From positions 185,877-249,876 of the forward strand of contig CALWVM010000002.1 of the NCBI GenBank assembly GCA_944384985.1: a stretch of DNA of 64,000 nucleotides, written 5' to 3'. Shown piece by piece: positions 1-8,287 of the stretch. The position numbers and the translations under genes were made by a program. The DNA comes from an uncultured Clostridia bacterium (GTDB lineage: Bacteria; Bacillota; Clostridia; Oscillospirales; Acutalibacteraceae). Numbering within the stretch: position 1 is the stretch's first letter; each line of letters opens with the position of its first letter. The notes under the pieces were generated by a model, which was not told where the DNA came from, did no database searches, and saw only the letters and a program-made list of their open reading frames with translations.

Positions 1-2
1 TC

Positions 3-248
3 GATGCTGTTTCAAATTGTATCGCGCAATATGGGCACTTTGCGCTTTCCATGCTGGAGGATTCCTTTACAGCTGAGGAAAGAAGCGCGGTGGCAGCGAT
101 CCAAACCCTGATCCCGAATCTTGCCGATACACCCGAGGAATGCCGCGACTGCATCCGTGTTTTGGCGCAGGAAAAAGCGAAGGTCGGTCTCGAAGATCCG
201 GCGTCGCTTTCGGACGATGATTTCTTAAAGCTGTTCCGGTCGAACTGA
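3..248 (+). CDS. dnaG: DNA primase, C-terminal fragment (probable)
   Basis: Open reading frame entering from the left edge and ending in TGA at 246-248; the frame is open from base 3, so the gene starts outside the window. About 81 residues are visible, acidic and helical, ending KLFRSN. This small helical tail is what the DnaB-helicase-binding end of DnaG looks like, and dnaG directly before rpoD is the classical macromolecular synthesis operon of Firmicutes. No catalytic primase motif is inside the window, so the name rests on position and general character. It ends 34 bp before the first sigma gene and is presumably co-transcribed with it. Confidence 0.55.
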   Translation, partial: DAVSNCIAQYGHFALSMLEDSFTAEERSAVAAIQTLIPNLADTPEECRDCIRVLAQEKAKVGLEDPASLSDDDFLKLFRSN

Positions 249-282
249 CTTCGGAGCTTGTATTTTTGTGTGAGGAGAGACT

Positions 283-1389
283 ATGGAGAACACAAACAAA
301 AAGTCGACTGTCACCGCTCTTTTGGAAAAAGGAAAAGCGGCGGGCAAACTGACGACGCAGGAGATCGATGCTGCAATTCTCGAAATGGATTTCGACATGG
401 AAGAGCTGGACAAGCTCTATGAAACCATTGAGGCGCAGAATATCGAGATCATCGACGATATGAACGAGTCGGCGCTTGAAGATCTGAATTTTGACAGCGA
501 GATCCCCAAAGGCCAGGAAACAGCGGAAGCGGCAGCGGAAAGCCGTACAGCCGCCATGGACGATCCCGTGAAGGTATACCTCAAAGAGATCGGGCGCGTG
601 CCGCTGTTAACTCCGGAAGAAGAGATTGAGCTTGCCATTCGCATCAGCCAGAACGACCAGCAGGCCAAACAGCGCCTTGCGGAAGCGAACCTGCGGCTTG
701 TCGTAAGCATTGCCAAGCGGTATGTCGGTCGCGGAATGCAGTTTTTGGATCTGATCCAAGAGGGGAATTTAGGCCTTATTAAAGCGGTGGACAAATTCGA
801 CTATACAAAGGGCTTCAAATTCTCGACCTATGCGACCTGGTGGATCCGGCAGGCGATCACCCGCGCGATCGCCGATCAGGCACGCACCATCCGCATCCCG
901 GTGCACATGGTGGAGACCATCAACAAGGTCAAAAAGACAAACACGCAGCTTCTGCACAAAAACGGGCGCGACCCGACGGCAGAAGAGATTGCTGCAGAGC
1001 TGAATATGCCGGTAGAAAAGGTGCGCGAAATCTTACGTGTTTCACAGGAACCGGTATCCCTGCAAACGCCGATCGGTGAGGAAGAGGACAGCCACCTCGG
1101 CGACTTCATCCCGGACGAAGACGCGCTCGCCCCGGAAGATGCCGCATCGCGGATGCTGTTGAAAGAGCAGCTTTCCGAAGTTCTCAAAACCCTGACCCAC
1201 CGCGAAGCAAAAGTGCTTTCCCTGCGGTTCGGGCTTGAAGACGGGCATCCGCGCACGCTTGAAGAAGTCGGCAGTGAATTCGGCGTCACGCGCGAACGAA
1301 TCCGCCAAATCGAAGCCAAGGCGCTTCGCAAACTGCGCCATCCGACGCGCAGTAAGAAGCTGAAAGATTATGTGGATAACTTTACATAA
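283..1389 (+). CDS. rpoD: Primary sigma-70 factor RpoD/SigA, copy 1
   Basis: RNA polymerase primary sigma factor, 368 residues. Order: a short acidic region 1.1 (about 8-60), region 1.2 ([16 protein letters not shown], near 93), region 2 with core-binding and -10 recognition ([20 protein letters not shown], then [15 protein letters not shown]), region 3 ([13 protein letters not shown]), and region 4 with the -35 helix-turn-helix ([18 protein letters not shown]). AGGAG lies 7 bases before the ATG. A second, almost identical sigma gene follows after 16 bp, so the two are surely co-transcribed. Compared with copy 2 it has a different first dozen residues, Glu in place of Ala in the region 4 HTH (VGSEFG), and a three-residue longer C-terminus. 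Confidence 0.97.
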   Translation: MENTNKKSTVTALLEKGKAAGKLTTQEIDAAILEMDFDMEELDKLYETIEAQNIEIIDDMNESALEDLNFDSEIPKGQETAEAAAESRTAAMDDPVKVYLKEIGRVPLLTPEEEIELAIRISQNDQQAKQRLAEANLRLVVSIAKRYVGRGMQFLDLIQEGNLGLIKAVDKFDYTKGFKFSTYATWWIRQAITRAIADQARTIRIPVHMVETINKVKKTNTQLLHKNGRDPTAEEIAAELNMPVEKVREILRVSQEPVSLQTPIGEEEDSHLGDFIPDEDALAPEDAASRMLLKEQLSEVLKTLTHREAKVLSLRFGLEDGHPRTLEEVGSEFGVTRERIRQIEAKALRKLRHPTRSKKLKDYVDNFT

Positions 1390-2500
1390 GATGTAAGGAG
1401 TTTATATGGATAAGAACGATAAAAAATCGTCCCTGCACACGCTGCTGGAAAAGGGGAAAGCGGCGAGCAAGCTGACGACACAGGAGATCGATGCCGCAAT
1501 TCTGGAAATGGATCTCGACATGGAAGAGCTGGACAAGCTCTATGAAACCATTGAGGCGCAGAATATCGAGATCATCGACGATATGAACGAATCGGCGCTC
1601 GAGGACCTGAATTTTGACAGCGAAATGCCTAAAGGTCAGGAAGCCGCTGCGGCCACAACGGAAAGCCGTACAGCCGCCATGGATGATCCTGTGAAGGTGT
1701 ACCTCAAAGAGATCGGGCGCGTGCCGCTGTTAACCCCGGAAGAAGAGATTGAGCTTGCCATTCGCATCAGCCAAAATGACCAGCAGGCCAAACAGCGCCT
1801 TGTGGAAGCGAACCTGCGGCTTGTCGTAAGCATTGCCAAGCGGTATGTCGGCCGCGGAATGCAGTTTTTGGATCTGATCCAAGAGGGGAATTTAGGCCTT
1901 ATTAAAGCGGTGGACAAATTCGACTATACAAAGGGCTTCAAATTCTCGACCTATGCGACCTGGTGGATCCGGCAGGCGATCACCCGCGCGATCGCCGATC
2001 AGGCACGCACCATCCGCATCCCGGTGCACATGGTGGAGACCATCAACAAGGTCAAAAAGACAAACACGCAGCTTCTGCACAAAAACGGTCGCGACCCGAC
2101 GGCAGAAGAGATTGCTGCAGAGCTGAATATGCCGGTAGAAAAGGTGCGCGAAATCTTACGCGTTTCACAGGAACCGGTATCCCTTCAAACGCCGATCGGC
2201 GAGGAAGAGGACAGCCACCTCGGCGACTTTATCCCGGACGAAGACGCGCTCGCCCCTGCGGACGCAGCTTCTATGACGCTCTTAAAAGAGCAGCTTTCCG
2301 AAGTTCTTAAGACGTTAACGCGCCGCGAGGCAAAAGTGCTTTCCCTGCGGTTCGGGCTTGAAGACGGGCATCCGCGCACGCTTGAAGAAGTCGGCAGTGC
2401 GTTCGGCGTTACACGCGAACGAATCCGCCAAATCGAAGCCAAGGCGCTTCGCAAGCTGCGCCATCCGAGCAGAAGCAAAAAATTAAAGGATTATCTGGAT
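283..2500 (+). repeat. Tandem gene duplication (rpoD x 2)
   Basis: Bases 283-1389 and 1406-2503 form a direct duplication about 1.1 kb long, offset by 1123 bp. The stretch coding for sigma regions 1.2 to 3 is nearly base-for-base identical, including synonymous positions, while the 5' ends and the segment around 1130-1200 / 2255-2325 have diverged. Silent-site identity in the middle with divergent flanks suggests either a recent duplication or continuing gene conversion. Confidence 0.9.
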
Positions 2501-2503
2501 TAA
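1406..2503 (+). CDS. rpoD: Primary sigma-70 factor RpoD/SigA, copy 2
   Basis: Second RpoD, 365 residues, tandem to copy 1 with its own AAGGAG 7 bases before the ATG. By direct comparison there are 23 substitutions over 365 aligned residues: nine in the first 21, five around 73-84, and a few in region 4 (E/A, R/M, M/T, H/R, E/A, T/S, V/L). Regions 2 and 3 are identical except for one Ala/Val, so -10 recognition should match. The regions 4.1/4.2 differences could alter activator contacts or -35 tolerance. The reading frame is intact and ends at the transcription terminator at 2513, so this is a working gene rather than a decaying copy. Confidence 0.96.
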   Translation: MDKNDKKSSLHTLLEKGKAASKLTTQEIDAAILEMDLDMEELDKLYETIEAQNIEIIDDMNESALEDLNFDSEMPKGQEAAAATTESRTAAMDDPVKVYLKEIGRVPLLTPEEEIELAIRISQNDQQAKQRLVEANLRLVVSIAKRYVGRGMQFLDLIQEGNLGLIKAVDKFDYTKGFKFSTYATWWIRQAITRAIADQARTIRIPVHMVETINKVKKTNTQLLHKNGRDPTAEEIAAELNMPVEKVREILRVSQEPVSLQTPIGEEEDSHLGDFIPDEDALAPADAASMTLLKEQLSEVLKTLTRREAKVLSLRFGLEDGHPRTLEEVGSAFGVTRERIRQIEAKALRKLRHPSRSKKLKDYLD

Positions 2504-2512
2504 ATCCAGTTT

Positions 2513-2540
2513 GGACATCCCGCGCCGGGGTGTCCTTTTT
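2513..2540 (+). terminator. Rho-independent terminator after the sigma genes
   Basis: Stem GGACA-CCC/GGG-TGTCC around a short CG-rich loop followed by five T. It begins 9 bp after the stop of the second rpoD and closes the dnaG-rpoD-rpoD transcript. Confidence 0.9.
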
Positions 2541-2552
2541 CGTAAAATTGTC

Positions 2553-2581
2553 TTGTGTGCTGTGCATGAATATGCTACAAT
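2553..2581 (+). promoter_or_regulatory. Sigma-A promoter of the dCMP deaminase gene
   Basis: TTGTGT (2553-2558), 17-bp spacer, TACAAT (2576-2581), directly behind the rpoD terminator and 28 bp before the ATG. Confidence 0.6.
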
Positions 2582-2609
2582 AAACAAAAGGATGTCGGGA
2601 GTGATACGA

Positions 2610-3098
2610 ATGGAAAGACGGGATAAAATCAACTATTATCTGGACCTTGCTGAAGTGGTTTCCCAGCGAAGCACCTGCCTGCGCCGCCATTTCGGCGCGG
2701 TAATCGTCCAGAACGATGAAGTGATTTCAACCGGGTACAACGGTGCACCGCGCGGCAGAAAGAACTGCACCGATCTAAACTATTGCGTGCGGCAGGCTCT
2801 CCATGTCCCACGCGGCGAGCGCTATGAGCTTTGCCGCAGTGTGCATGCTGAAGCAAATGCTATCATCAGCGCCTCGCGTAAGGAGATGATCGGCAGTACA
2901 CTGTATCTCGTGGGCGTCGAGTGTGACACAGGAGATTATGTAGAAAGCGCGAGCAGCTGCCCCATGTGCAAACGGCAGGTCATCAACGCCGGCATTATGC
3001 ATGTGATTATTCGAGATACCAAGGATGATTACCGGATCATCAACGTCCAAAAGTGGATCGAAGATGACGAGTCGCTGGACGGTGCAAAAGGCTATTAA
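2610..3098 (+). CDS. comEB: dCMP deaminase family protein (ComEB-like)
   Basis: Zinc-dependent deoxycytidylate deaminase, 162 residues, converting dCMP to dUMP for thymidylate supply. The zinc site is visible: the HAE motif in CRSVHAEANAII (near residue 72) and the distal CPMC cysteine pair (near 113). The substrate loop TGYNGAPRGRKNC (near 37) is typical of the family. I chose ATG 2610 because GGGAG lies 8 bases upstream; the frame runs open further upstream but those codons overlap the promoter. It has its own promoter and is followed at 31 bp by the secreted cohesin-like gene, which may read through. It sits outside any competence cluster, so a plain nucleotide-metabolism role is most likely. 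Confidence 0.92.
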   Translation: MERRDKINYYLDLAEVVSQRSTCLRRHFGAVIVQNDEVISTGYNGAPRGRKNCTDLNYCVRQALHVPRGERYELCRSVHAEANAIISASRKEMIGSTLYLVGVECDTGDYVESASSCPMCKRQVINAGIMHVIIRDTKDDYRIINVQKWIEDDESLDGAKGY

Positions 3099-3129
3099 CG
3101 GATTTCTGTCTTCCAAGGAGATTTCAAAC

Positions 3130-4029
3130 ATGACACGCTTTCGTAAACGCTTTGCCGGCATTGCGGCGTTTTTGCTTCTGTTTTCGCTTCTGTGCTGCGG
3201 CTGTTTTTTGTCAGCCGGCGCTGCAGATAACGGTTTTTCTCTTTCTGTAGGCTCTATTGAGGACGGCGGTATGATTCGCCTGCGCGTATATGCAGAAGGC
3301 GGGCGGCATCTCGGTGGATTTTCACTTTTGCTGCATTATGATGACACGTTTCTGCGGTATGAAAGCAGTACAGTTTCCGACTGCGGCGGTGTCGCTTATG
3401 TTGCCCCGACAGAGAACGGCAGCATTGCATTGACCTTTGCAACCATACAGGAGGATATTCAAACCAACGGAGAGCCGTTTTGTGAGCTTATGTTTCAAAT
3501 TGCAGAAGGCGCTTTTGGAACGGCCGAGCTTTCTTTGGAAGTTTGTGAAGCCATCGATACAAACGACAACCCGATCGGCGGGCTTACGGCAGATCCTGTG
3601 TATATTACTGTTTCGCAAACTGCTCTGACTCTGGAAAATGCGCCAACCCAAAAGTACTATTTTTGCGGTGATGCATTAAATACGGATGGCTTGCGTGTGA
3701 CAGCCACATATCCGGGCGGTGCGCAGGAGGTGCTGTCAGAATATGCACTTAGCGGCTTTCAGTCTGATGTGCCGGGCGTTGCTACCGTTACTGTGCGCAG
3801 CGGGAAAAATCGTGTTTCCTTCCAGGTCCTTATCGTTCTAAAAGGGGATGTGGACGCGGATGAGGATGCAGACCGGGATGATTATATGTTGATTGCCCGG
3901 CAGTCAGCCGAACGTGCATCGCTTTCGGAAGAAGCGCAGTTTCGAATGGATCTCAACGGAGATGGCGCTGTTGACGGATTTGACACGATGTATGAAGATC
4001 TCCTTTTGGATGGCCGTATTGCAGAATAG
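3130..4029 (+). CDS. Secreted cohesin-like / Ig-like / dockerin protein
   Basis: Exported protein of 299 residues. An N-terminal signal peptide has a basic start, a Leu/Phe-rich core and a Cys-containing end around residues 25-33. Residues about 36-160 resemble the cohesin/carbohydrate-binding beta fold (AEGGRHLGGFSLLLHYD, then a long beta-strand pattern). About 165-238 look like a Big_3-type bacterial Ig domain (TATYPGG, VTVRSG). The last about 60 residues are a dockerin type I repeat pair: GDVDADEDADRDDY and DLNGDGAVDGFD, each a calcium-loop motif. Start ATG 3130 has AAGGAG 9 bases upstream. A cohesin-like module joined to a dockerin is the layout of a cellulosome adaptor scaffoldin, but no glycosidase or sortase is nearby, so the partner is unknown. 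The cohesin call is by pattern, the dockerin call is stronger. Confidence 0.75.
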   Translation: MTRFRKRFAGIAAFLLLFSLLCCGCFLSAGAADNGFSLSVGSIEDGGMIRLRVYAEGGRHLGGFSLLLHYDDTFLRYESSTVSDCGGVAYVAPTENGSIALTFATIQEDIQTNGEPFCELMFQIAEGAFGTAELSLEVCEAIDTNDNPIGGLTADPVYITVSQTALTLENAPTQKYYFCGDALNTDGLRVTATYPGGAQEVLSEYALSGFQSDVPGVATVTVRSGKNRVSFQVLIVLKGDVDADEDADRDDYMLIARQSAERASLSEEAQFRMDLNGDGAVDGFDTMYEDLLLDGRIAE

Positions 4030-4116
4030 TACATAAAGTTAGTAAAACAGCACAAAATTATTTGTGTTATTTCTTGCAAATTCCACAGTAATTCTCTGCA
4101 AAATCTGCATTATTTC

Positions 4117-4145
4117 TTGACAAATATGCGGAAACCGTTTATACT
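4117..4145 (+). promoter_or_regulatory. Strong sigma-A promoter of the liv operon
   Basis: Consensus TTGACA (4117-4122), 17-bp spacer, TATACT (4140-4145). Start of transcription falls near 4152, giving a leader of about 68 bases before livK. The surrounding 190-bp gap repeats the motif ATTTCTTG(A)CAAA twice (near 4070 and 4113), which could be a regulator site. Confidence 0.85.
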
Positions 4146-4219
4146 TATTCCATTCTGAAATGGTCCAATATGCAGGAATGCATTGAACTTCCTGCAAAAT
4201 TATATTGGGAGGCTTTTTT

Positions 4220-5395
4220 ATGAAGATGAAAAAAGTTCTTGCCGTGCTCATGGCGCTGACCCTTGTGGTCCTGTGCTTTGCAGCATGCGGCTCCAACAAT
4301 GCCGGTTCGGGATCTACGAACGGCGACACCATCAAGATCGGTCTGAGCGGCCCGTTAACGGGTAATAACGCGCAGTACGGTATCGGTGTTCAGAACGGTG
4401 CGCAGCTTGCCGTAGACGAGATCAACGCTGCCGGCGGCATCAACGGCCATCAAATTGAATTCAAGATGGAAGACGACGAAGCAGACGCAGAAAAAGCTGC
4501 TAATGCGTATAACACCTTGAAAGACTGGGGCATGCAGCTTTCACTTGGCACTGTGACCTCCGGCGCCTGCATTGCGTTTGAAGGCCTTGCTGAGGCGGAC
4601 AATATGTTCGTCTTGACGCCGTCTGCAACGGCCGTGGAAGCCATTTCCGGCGACAACGCATTCCGTGTTTGCTTCTCCGACCCGCAGCAGGGTGTTGAGG
4701 CGGCTGACTACATTGCCGACCACAACATTGCAACTACAGTTGCTGTGATCTACGACTCTTCCGATGCTTATTCTTCTGGTATCCGTGATCGTTTTGTCGC
4801 TGAAGCAGCAACAAAAGGCTTACAGATTTTATCTGAGCAGTCCTTCACGGCGGACACTAAGACGGACTACTCTGCACAGCTTCAGAGCATCAAGTCCTCC
4901 GGTGCGCAACTTGTGTTCCTGCCCATCTATTACACCGAAGCGTCTCTGATCATCAAACAAGCAAACGCTGCCGGTCTTGACGTGATGTGGTTTGGCTGCG
5001 ACGGTTTGGATGGCCTGCTTCGTATCCAGAACTATGACTACTCTCTGCTGGAGGGTGTTATGCTTCTGACCCCGTTCACGGCAACTTCTACGGACGAACA
5101 CACTGTGAACTTTGTGCAGAAATACACGGAAAAATATCAGGATACGTCAACGCTGAACCAGTTTGCTGCTGATGCCTATGATGCAATCTATATCATCAAG
5201 CAGGCTGCTGAACAGGCGGGCATTACGCCGGATATGTCGGCGTCCGAAATGTGCGACGCGATGAAGACCGCCATGACCAGCATCACCTTTACAGGCGTGA
5301 CCGGCCAGGGCATTACCTGGGGTGCAGACGGTGAACCGTCTAAGCCGCCCATCGTGGTCCGCATTGAAAACGGCGACTACACCGTGTTGCAGTAA
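4220..5395 (+). CDS. livK: Branched-chain amino acid ABC transporter, substrate-binding lipoprotein
   Basis: Periplasmic-binding-protein type I receptor for leucine, isoleucine or valine, 391 residues, anchored to the outer face of the membrane. A basic N-terminus, hydrophobic core and lipobox ending FAAC place the lipidated Cys at residue 23. The mature part starts with a low-complexity linker and then IKIGLSGPLTGNNAQYG, the ligand-pocket entrance of the LivJ/AmiC family, followed by the NGAQLAVDEINAAGG motif. GGGAGG sits 7 bases before ATG 4220; an earlier in-frame ATG at 4205 overlaps this site and is rejected. First gene of livKHMGF and separated from livH by 130 bp with two hairpins. The true ligand cannot be read from sequence: amides and other amino acids are also carried by this family. 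Confidence 0.93.
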   Translation: MKMKKVLAVLMALTLVVLCFAACGSNNAGSGSTNGDTIKIGLSGPLTGNNAQYGIGVQNGAQLAVDEINAAGGINGHQIEFKMEDDEADAEKAANAYNTLKDWGMQLSLGTVTSGACIAFEGLAEADNMFVLTPSATAVEAISGDNAFRVCFSDPQQGVEAADYIADHNIATTVAVIYDSSDAYSSGIRDRFVAEAATKGLQILSEQSFTADTKTDYSAQLQSIKSSGAQLVFLPIYYTEASLIIKQANAAGLDVMWFGCDGLDGLLRIQNYDYSLLEGVMLLTPFTATSTDEHTVNFVQKYTEKYQDTSTLNQFAADAYDAIYIIKQAAEQAGITPDMSASEMCDAMKTAMTSITFTGVTGQGITWGADGEPSKPPIVVRIENGDYTVLQ

Positions 5396-5411
5396 CGATT
5401 GAGTTTCATCC

Positions 5412-5446
5412 AGTATGCCGTATGGAAATCCTCCATACGGCATACT
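5412..5446 (+). terminator. 15-bp perfect hairpin between livK and livH
   Basis: Perfect 15-bp inverted repeat (5412-5426 with 5432-5446) around a 5-base loop, 17 bp past the livK stop. It is followed by TTGG then AATTTTG rather than a clean T-run, so it probably works as a partial terminator or a 3' mRNA stabiliser that lets livK be made in excess over the permease genes. Confidence 0.7.
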
Positions 5447-5467
5447 TTGGAATTTTGTGAAAACATG

Positions 5468-5510
5468 TGTGTTTTGAAAAATTGCATCTCCTGCGACTTT
5501 TCAAAACACA
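5468..5510 (+). promoter_or_regulatory. 13-bp perfect hairpin in front of the livH ribosome site
   Basis: Perfect inverted repeat TGTGTTTTGAAAA (5468-5480) with its complement at 5498-5510, enclosing a 17-base loop. The ribosome site GGGAGG begins at 5514, only four bases after the stem. Likely an mRNA end-stabilising or translation-controlling element; no known riboswitch class recognised. Confidence 0.6.
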
Positions 5511-5525
5511 TATGGGAGGATGGAT

Positions 5526-6407
5526 ATGGAATTTGTTTCCTATTTGGTTTCCGGCATCAGTCTTGGCAGTATATATGCGCTGATTGCTTTGGGATACACC
5601 ATGGTTTACGGCATTGCCAAGATGCTGAACTTCGCACATGGCGATATTATCATGATCGGCGCTTACATCATTTACACGCTGTCTACGACGGCTGGTGTTC
5701 CGCCGGTTGTCAGTGTGCTCTGTTCGATTGTTGCGTGCGCGGTGATGGGCGTTGTCATTGAAAGAGTCGCATACAAACCGCTGCGCAACGCTTCTTCGCT
5801 GGCGGTTTTGATCACCGCGATCGGCGTGAGCTACTTACTGCAAAATGCTGCGCTGCTGATTTTCGGTTCTGATACGAAAAGCTTTACCTCGGTTATCACC
5901 CTGCCGTCGATTACGCTGTTTAACGGCGCTTTGCACATTTCCGGCGAAACGATTGCTACTATTGTGGTTTCGCTTATTTTGATGATAGCGCTTACGCTTT
6001 TTATCAACAAGACAAAACCCGGAAGAGCGATGCGCGCTGTCTCGGAGGATCGCGGCGCAGCGCAGCTCATGGGCATCAACGTCAATGCAACCATTACGTT
6101 GACTTTTGCCATTGGTTCGGCGCTTGCAGCGGTTGCCGGCACGCTGCTTTGTTCGGCGTATCCGGCGCTTTCCCCAACGACCGGTTCCATGCCCGGCATT
6201 AAAGCGTTTACTGCGGCTGTGTTCGGTGGTATCGGCTCGATTCCCGGTGCTATGCTCGGTGGTGTTTTGCTCGGTATCATTGAAAATTTGAGCAAAGGCT
6301 ATATCTCCACGCAGCTTTCCGACGCAATCGTTTTTGCCGTTTTGATTTTGGTGCTCCTAATCAAGCCGACAGGCCTTCTGGGCAAAAAAATCAGCGAGAA
6401 AGTGTGA
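5526..6407 (+). CDS. livH: Branched-chain amino acid ABC transporter permease LivH
   Basis: Inner-membrane permease of 293 residues with about eight hydrophobic segments. The family signature GLNFAHGD appears here as MLNFAHGDIIMIGAY near residue 33, and the cytoplasmic coupling loop GRAMRAVSEDRGAAQLMGI (near 163-181) docks the ATPases. ATG 5526 has GGGAGG six bases upstream; the ATG at 5520 directly abuts that site and is less likely. One base separates its stop from the start region of livM, so the two permeases are translationally coupled. Confidence 0.94.
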   Translation: MEFVSYLVSGISLGSIYALIALGYTMVYGIAKMLNFAHGDIIMIGAYIIYTLSTTAGVPPVVSVLCSIVACAVMGVVIERVAYKPLRNASSLAVLITAIGVSYLLQNAALLIFGSDTKSFTSVITLPSITLFNGALHISGETIATIVVSLILMIALTLFINKTKPGRAMRAVSEDRGAAQLMGINVNATITLTFAIGSALAAVAGTLLCSAYPALSPTTGSMPGIKAFTAAVFGGIGSIPGAMLGGVLLGIIENLSKGYISTQLSDAIVFAVLILVLLIKPTGLLGKKISEKV

Positions 6408-6417
6408 GGTGATCGTC

Positions 6418-7515
6418 TTGGCATCAAAAAACAGAACGTTAAAAGCAACTACCAAAAATGACTTGATCACCTATGCCATGCTCGCCGTTATGTTTATTGT
6501 CGTACAGATTTTGACGGCGACCGGCAGCATGTCCAGCCTCTTTACAGGGTTGCTTGTTCCGCTGTGCACCTATTCTATCATGGCGGTCTCGCTGAATCTG
6601 GTTGTCGGTATTCTTGGTGATCTTTCCCTCGGTCACGCCGGGTTCATGTGTGTCGGCGCCTATGTCAGTGCATTTTTCTCTGTTACCTTTGAGCAGACGA
6701 TTCAGCCTGACTGGCTGCGCTTCCTGATTGCATTGCTGCTCGGCGGGATCTGTGCGGGGATCTGCGGCCTTTTGATCGGCATCCCTGTGCTGCGTCTGAA
6801 AGGCGACTACCTTGCAATCGTGACGCTTGCTTTCGGCGAGATCATTAAGAATATCGTAAACCTTCTGTATGTCGGTGTTGACGAAAACGGTTTGCATGTT
6901 TCCATGGAAAGCACGTCTGCGCTTGGGCTTACCGAAAACGGACGGGTGCTCATAAAAGGTGCGCTCGGCATCACGGGTACACCACGGGATTCGACCTTTT
7001 TGATCGGGTTCATTTTACTGCTTATTACCGTGTTTGTTTCGCTTAACCTGATCCATTCCCGCACGGGGCGCGCGGTTATGTCCATTCGCGACAACCGCAT
7101 AGCCGCTGAAAGCGTCGGGATCAACGTTACAAAATACAAGCTGATTGTTTTCAGCGTTTCGGCGTTTTTTGCAGGGATCGCAGGCGTTTTGTATGCGCAT
7201 AATTTGTCCTCCCTGACTGCAACAACGAAAAACTTCGGCTACAACATGTCGATCACGATTTTGGTGTTTGTTGTGCTCGGTGGTATCGGCAGCACACGCG
7301 GCTCCATTATCGCTGCTATCATTCTGACGGCACTCCCCGAGGTTTTGCGCGGGATGGACAATTATCGCATGCTCATTTATTCTATCGTCCTGATCTTGAT
7401 GATGCTTGCAAACAACAATGAGAAAATCAACCTCTTCAAAGAAAAGATCTCTATTATGAACCTACTGCAAAATAAAAAGCAGGGCAACAAATTGGATAAG
7501 GAGGCGCATTCCTGA
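6418..7515 (+). CDS. livM: Branched-chain amino acid ABC transporter permease LivM
   Basis: Second permease subunit, 365 residues from this start, with about ten membrane segments, the family motif GDLSLGHAGFM and the coupling loop GRAVMSIRDNRIAAESVGI. There is no ATG: the choices are GTG at 6409 or TTG at 6418. GAGGTGAT at 6405-6412 is an excellent ribosome site for TTG 6418 but overlaps GTG 6409, so TTG is preferred. The C-terminal tail of about 25 polar residues beyond the last membrane segment is longer than usual. Its stop overlaps the livG start (TGATG). Confidence 0.92.
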   Translation: MASKNRTLKATTKNDLITYAMLAVMFIVVQILTATGSMSSLFTGLLVPLCTYSIMAVSLNLVVGILGDLSLGHAGFMCVGAYVSAFFSVTFEQTIQPDWLRFLIALLLGGICAGICGLLIGIPVLRLKGDYLAIVTLAFGEIIKNIVNLLYVGVDENGLHVSMESTSALGLTENGRVLIKGALGITGTPRDSTFLIGFILLLITVFVSLNLIHSRTGRAVMSIRDNRIAAESVGINVTKYKLIVFSVSAFFAGIAGVLYAHNLSSLTATTKNFGYNMSITILVFVVLGGIGSTRGSIIAAIILTALPEVLRGMDNYRMLIYSIVLILMMLANNNEKINLFKEKISIMNLLQNKKQGNKLDKEAHS

Positions 7516-8273
7516 TGGCTTTGTTGGAAGTGAAAAACCTCGGTATCCAATTCGGCGGTCTTCGTGCCGTAGACGACTTTTCATTGGAAATCGAAAAAGG
7601 AGAGCTTTACGGGCTGATCGGACCAAACGGCGCCGGGAAGACTACGGTATTCAATATGCTGACCGGTGTTTATAAGCCGACAGAGGGTAAGGCTTTTCTG
7701 GACGGAAAAAGCATCGTCGGCAAAAAACAGATCGAGATCAACCGTATGGGGATCGCGAGAACGTTTCAGAACATCCGGTTGTTTCGGCAGATGTCCGTAC
7801 TGGATAATGTAAAAGTCGGGCTGCATAACCAGATCAAGTACAGCACGCTTGCCGGTGTGCTCAAACTGCCTTCCTATTTCAAGAAGGAACGGGAGATGGA
7901 TGACCAGGCGATGGAGTTGCTTTCCGTTTTTGATTTACAGGACGACGCCGATCTGCTTTCGTCTAATCTTCCTTACGGCAAACAACGCAAACTGGAGATT
8001 GCGCGCGCACTGGCAACCAACCCAAAGCTGTTGCTGCTTGACGAGCCAGCTGCCGGCATGAACCCGAATGAAACATCAGAGTTGATGAAAACCATCCAGT
8101 TCGTGCGTGAAAAGTTCCATATGACCATTTTGCTGATCGAGCATGACATGCATCTGGTCTCCGGTATTTGTGAGAAGCTGACGGTTTTGAATTTTGGCAA
8201 AGTGCTCGCCTGCGGCGAGACGTCGGAAGTGCTGAAAAATCCGGAAGTTATTACCGCGTATCTCGGCGAGTAA
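7515..8273 (+). CDS. livG: Branched-chain amino acid ABC transporter ATPase LivG
   Basis: ATP-binding subunit, 252 residues. Walker A is GPNGAGKTT (near 37), the signature loop is the LivG form YGKQRKLEIARAL, Walker B is LLLLDEPAAGMNP and the H-loop is LIEHDM. ATPases of this family work as LivG/LivF heterodimers on the LivH/LivM channel. It overlaps livM by one base and is followed by livF after 14 bp. Confidence 0.96.
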   Translation: MALLEVKNLGIQFGGLRAVDDFSLEIEKGELYGLIGPNGAGKTTVFNMLTGVYKPTEGKAFLDGKSIVGKKQIEINRMGIARTFQNIRLFRQMSVLDNVKVGLHNQIKYSTLAGVLKLPSYFKKEREMDDQAMELLSVFDLQDDADLLSSNLPYGKQRKLEIARALATNPKLLLLDEPAAGMNPNETSELMKTIQFVREKFHMTILLIEHDMHLVSGICEKLTVLNFGKVLACGETSEVLKNPEVITAYLGE

Positions 8274-8287
8274 AGGAGGGTAACGAC

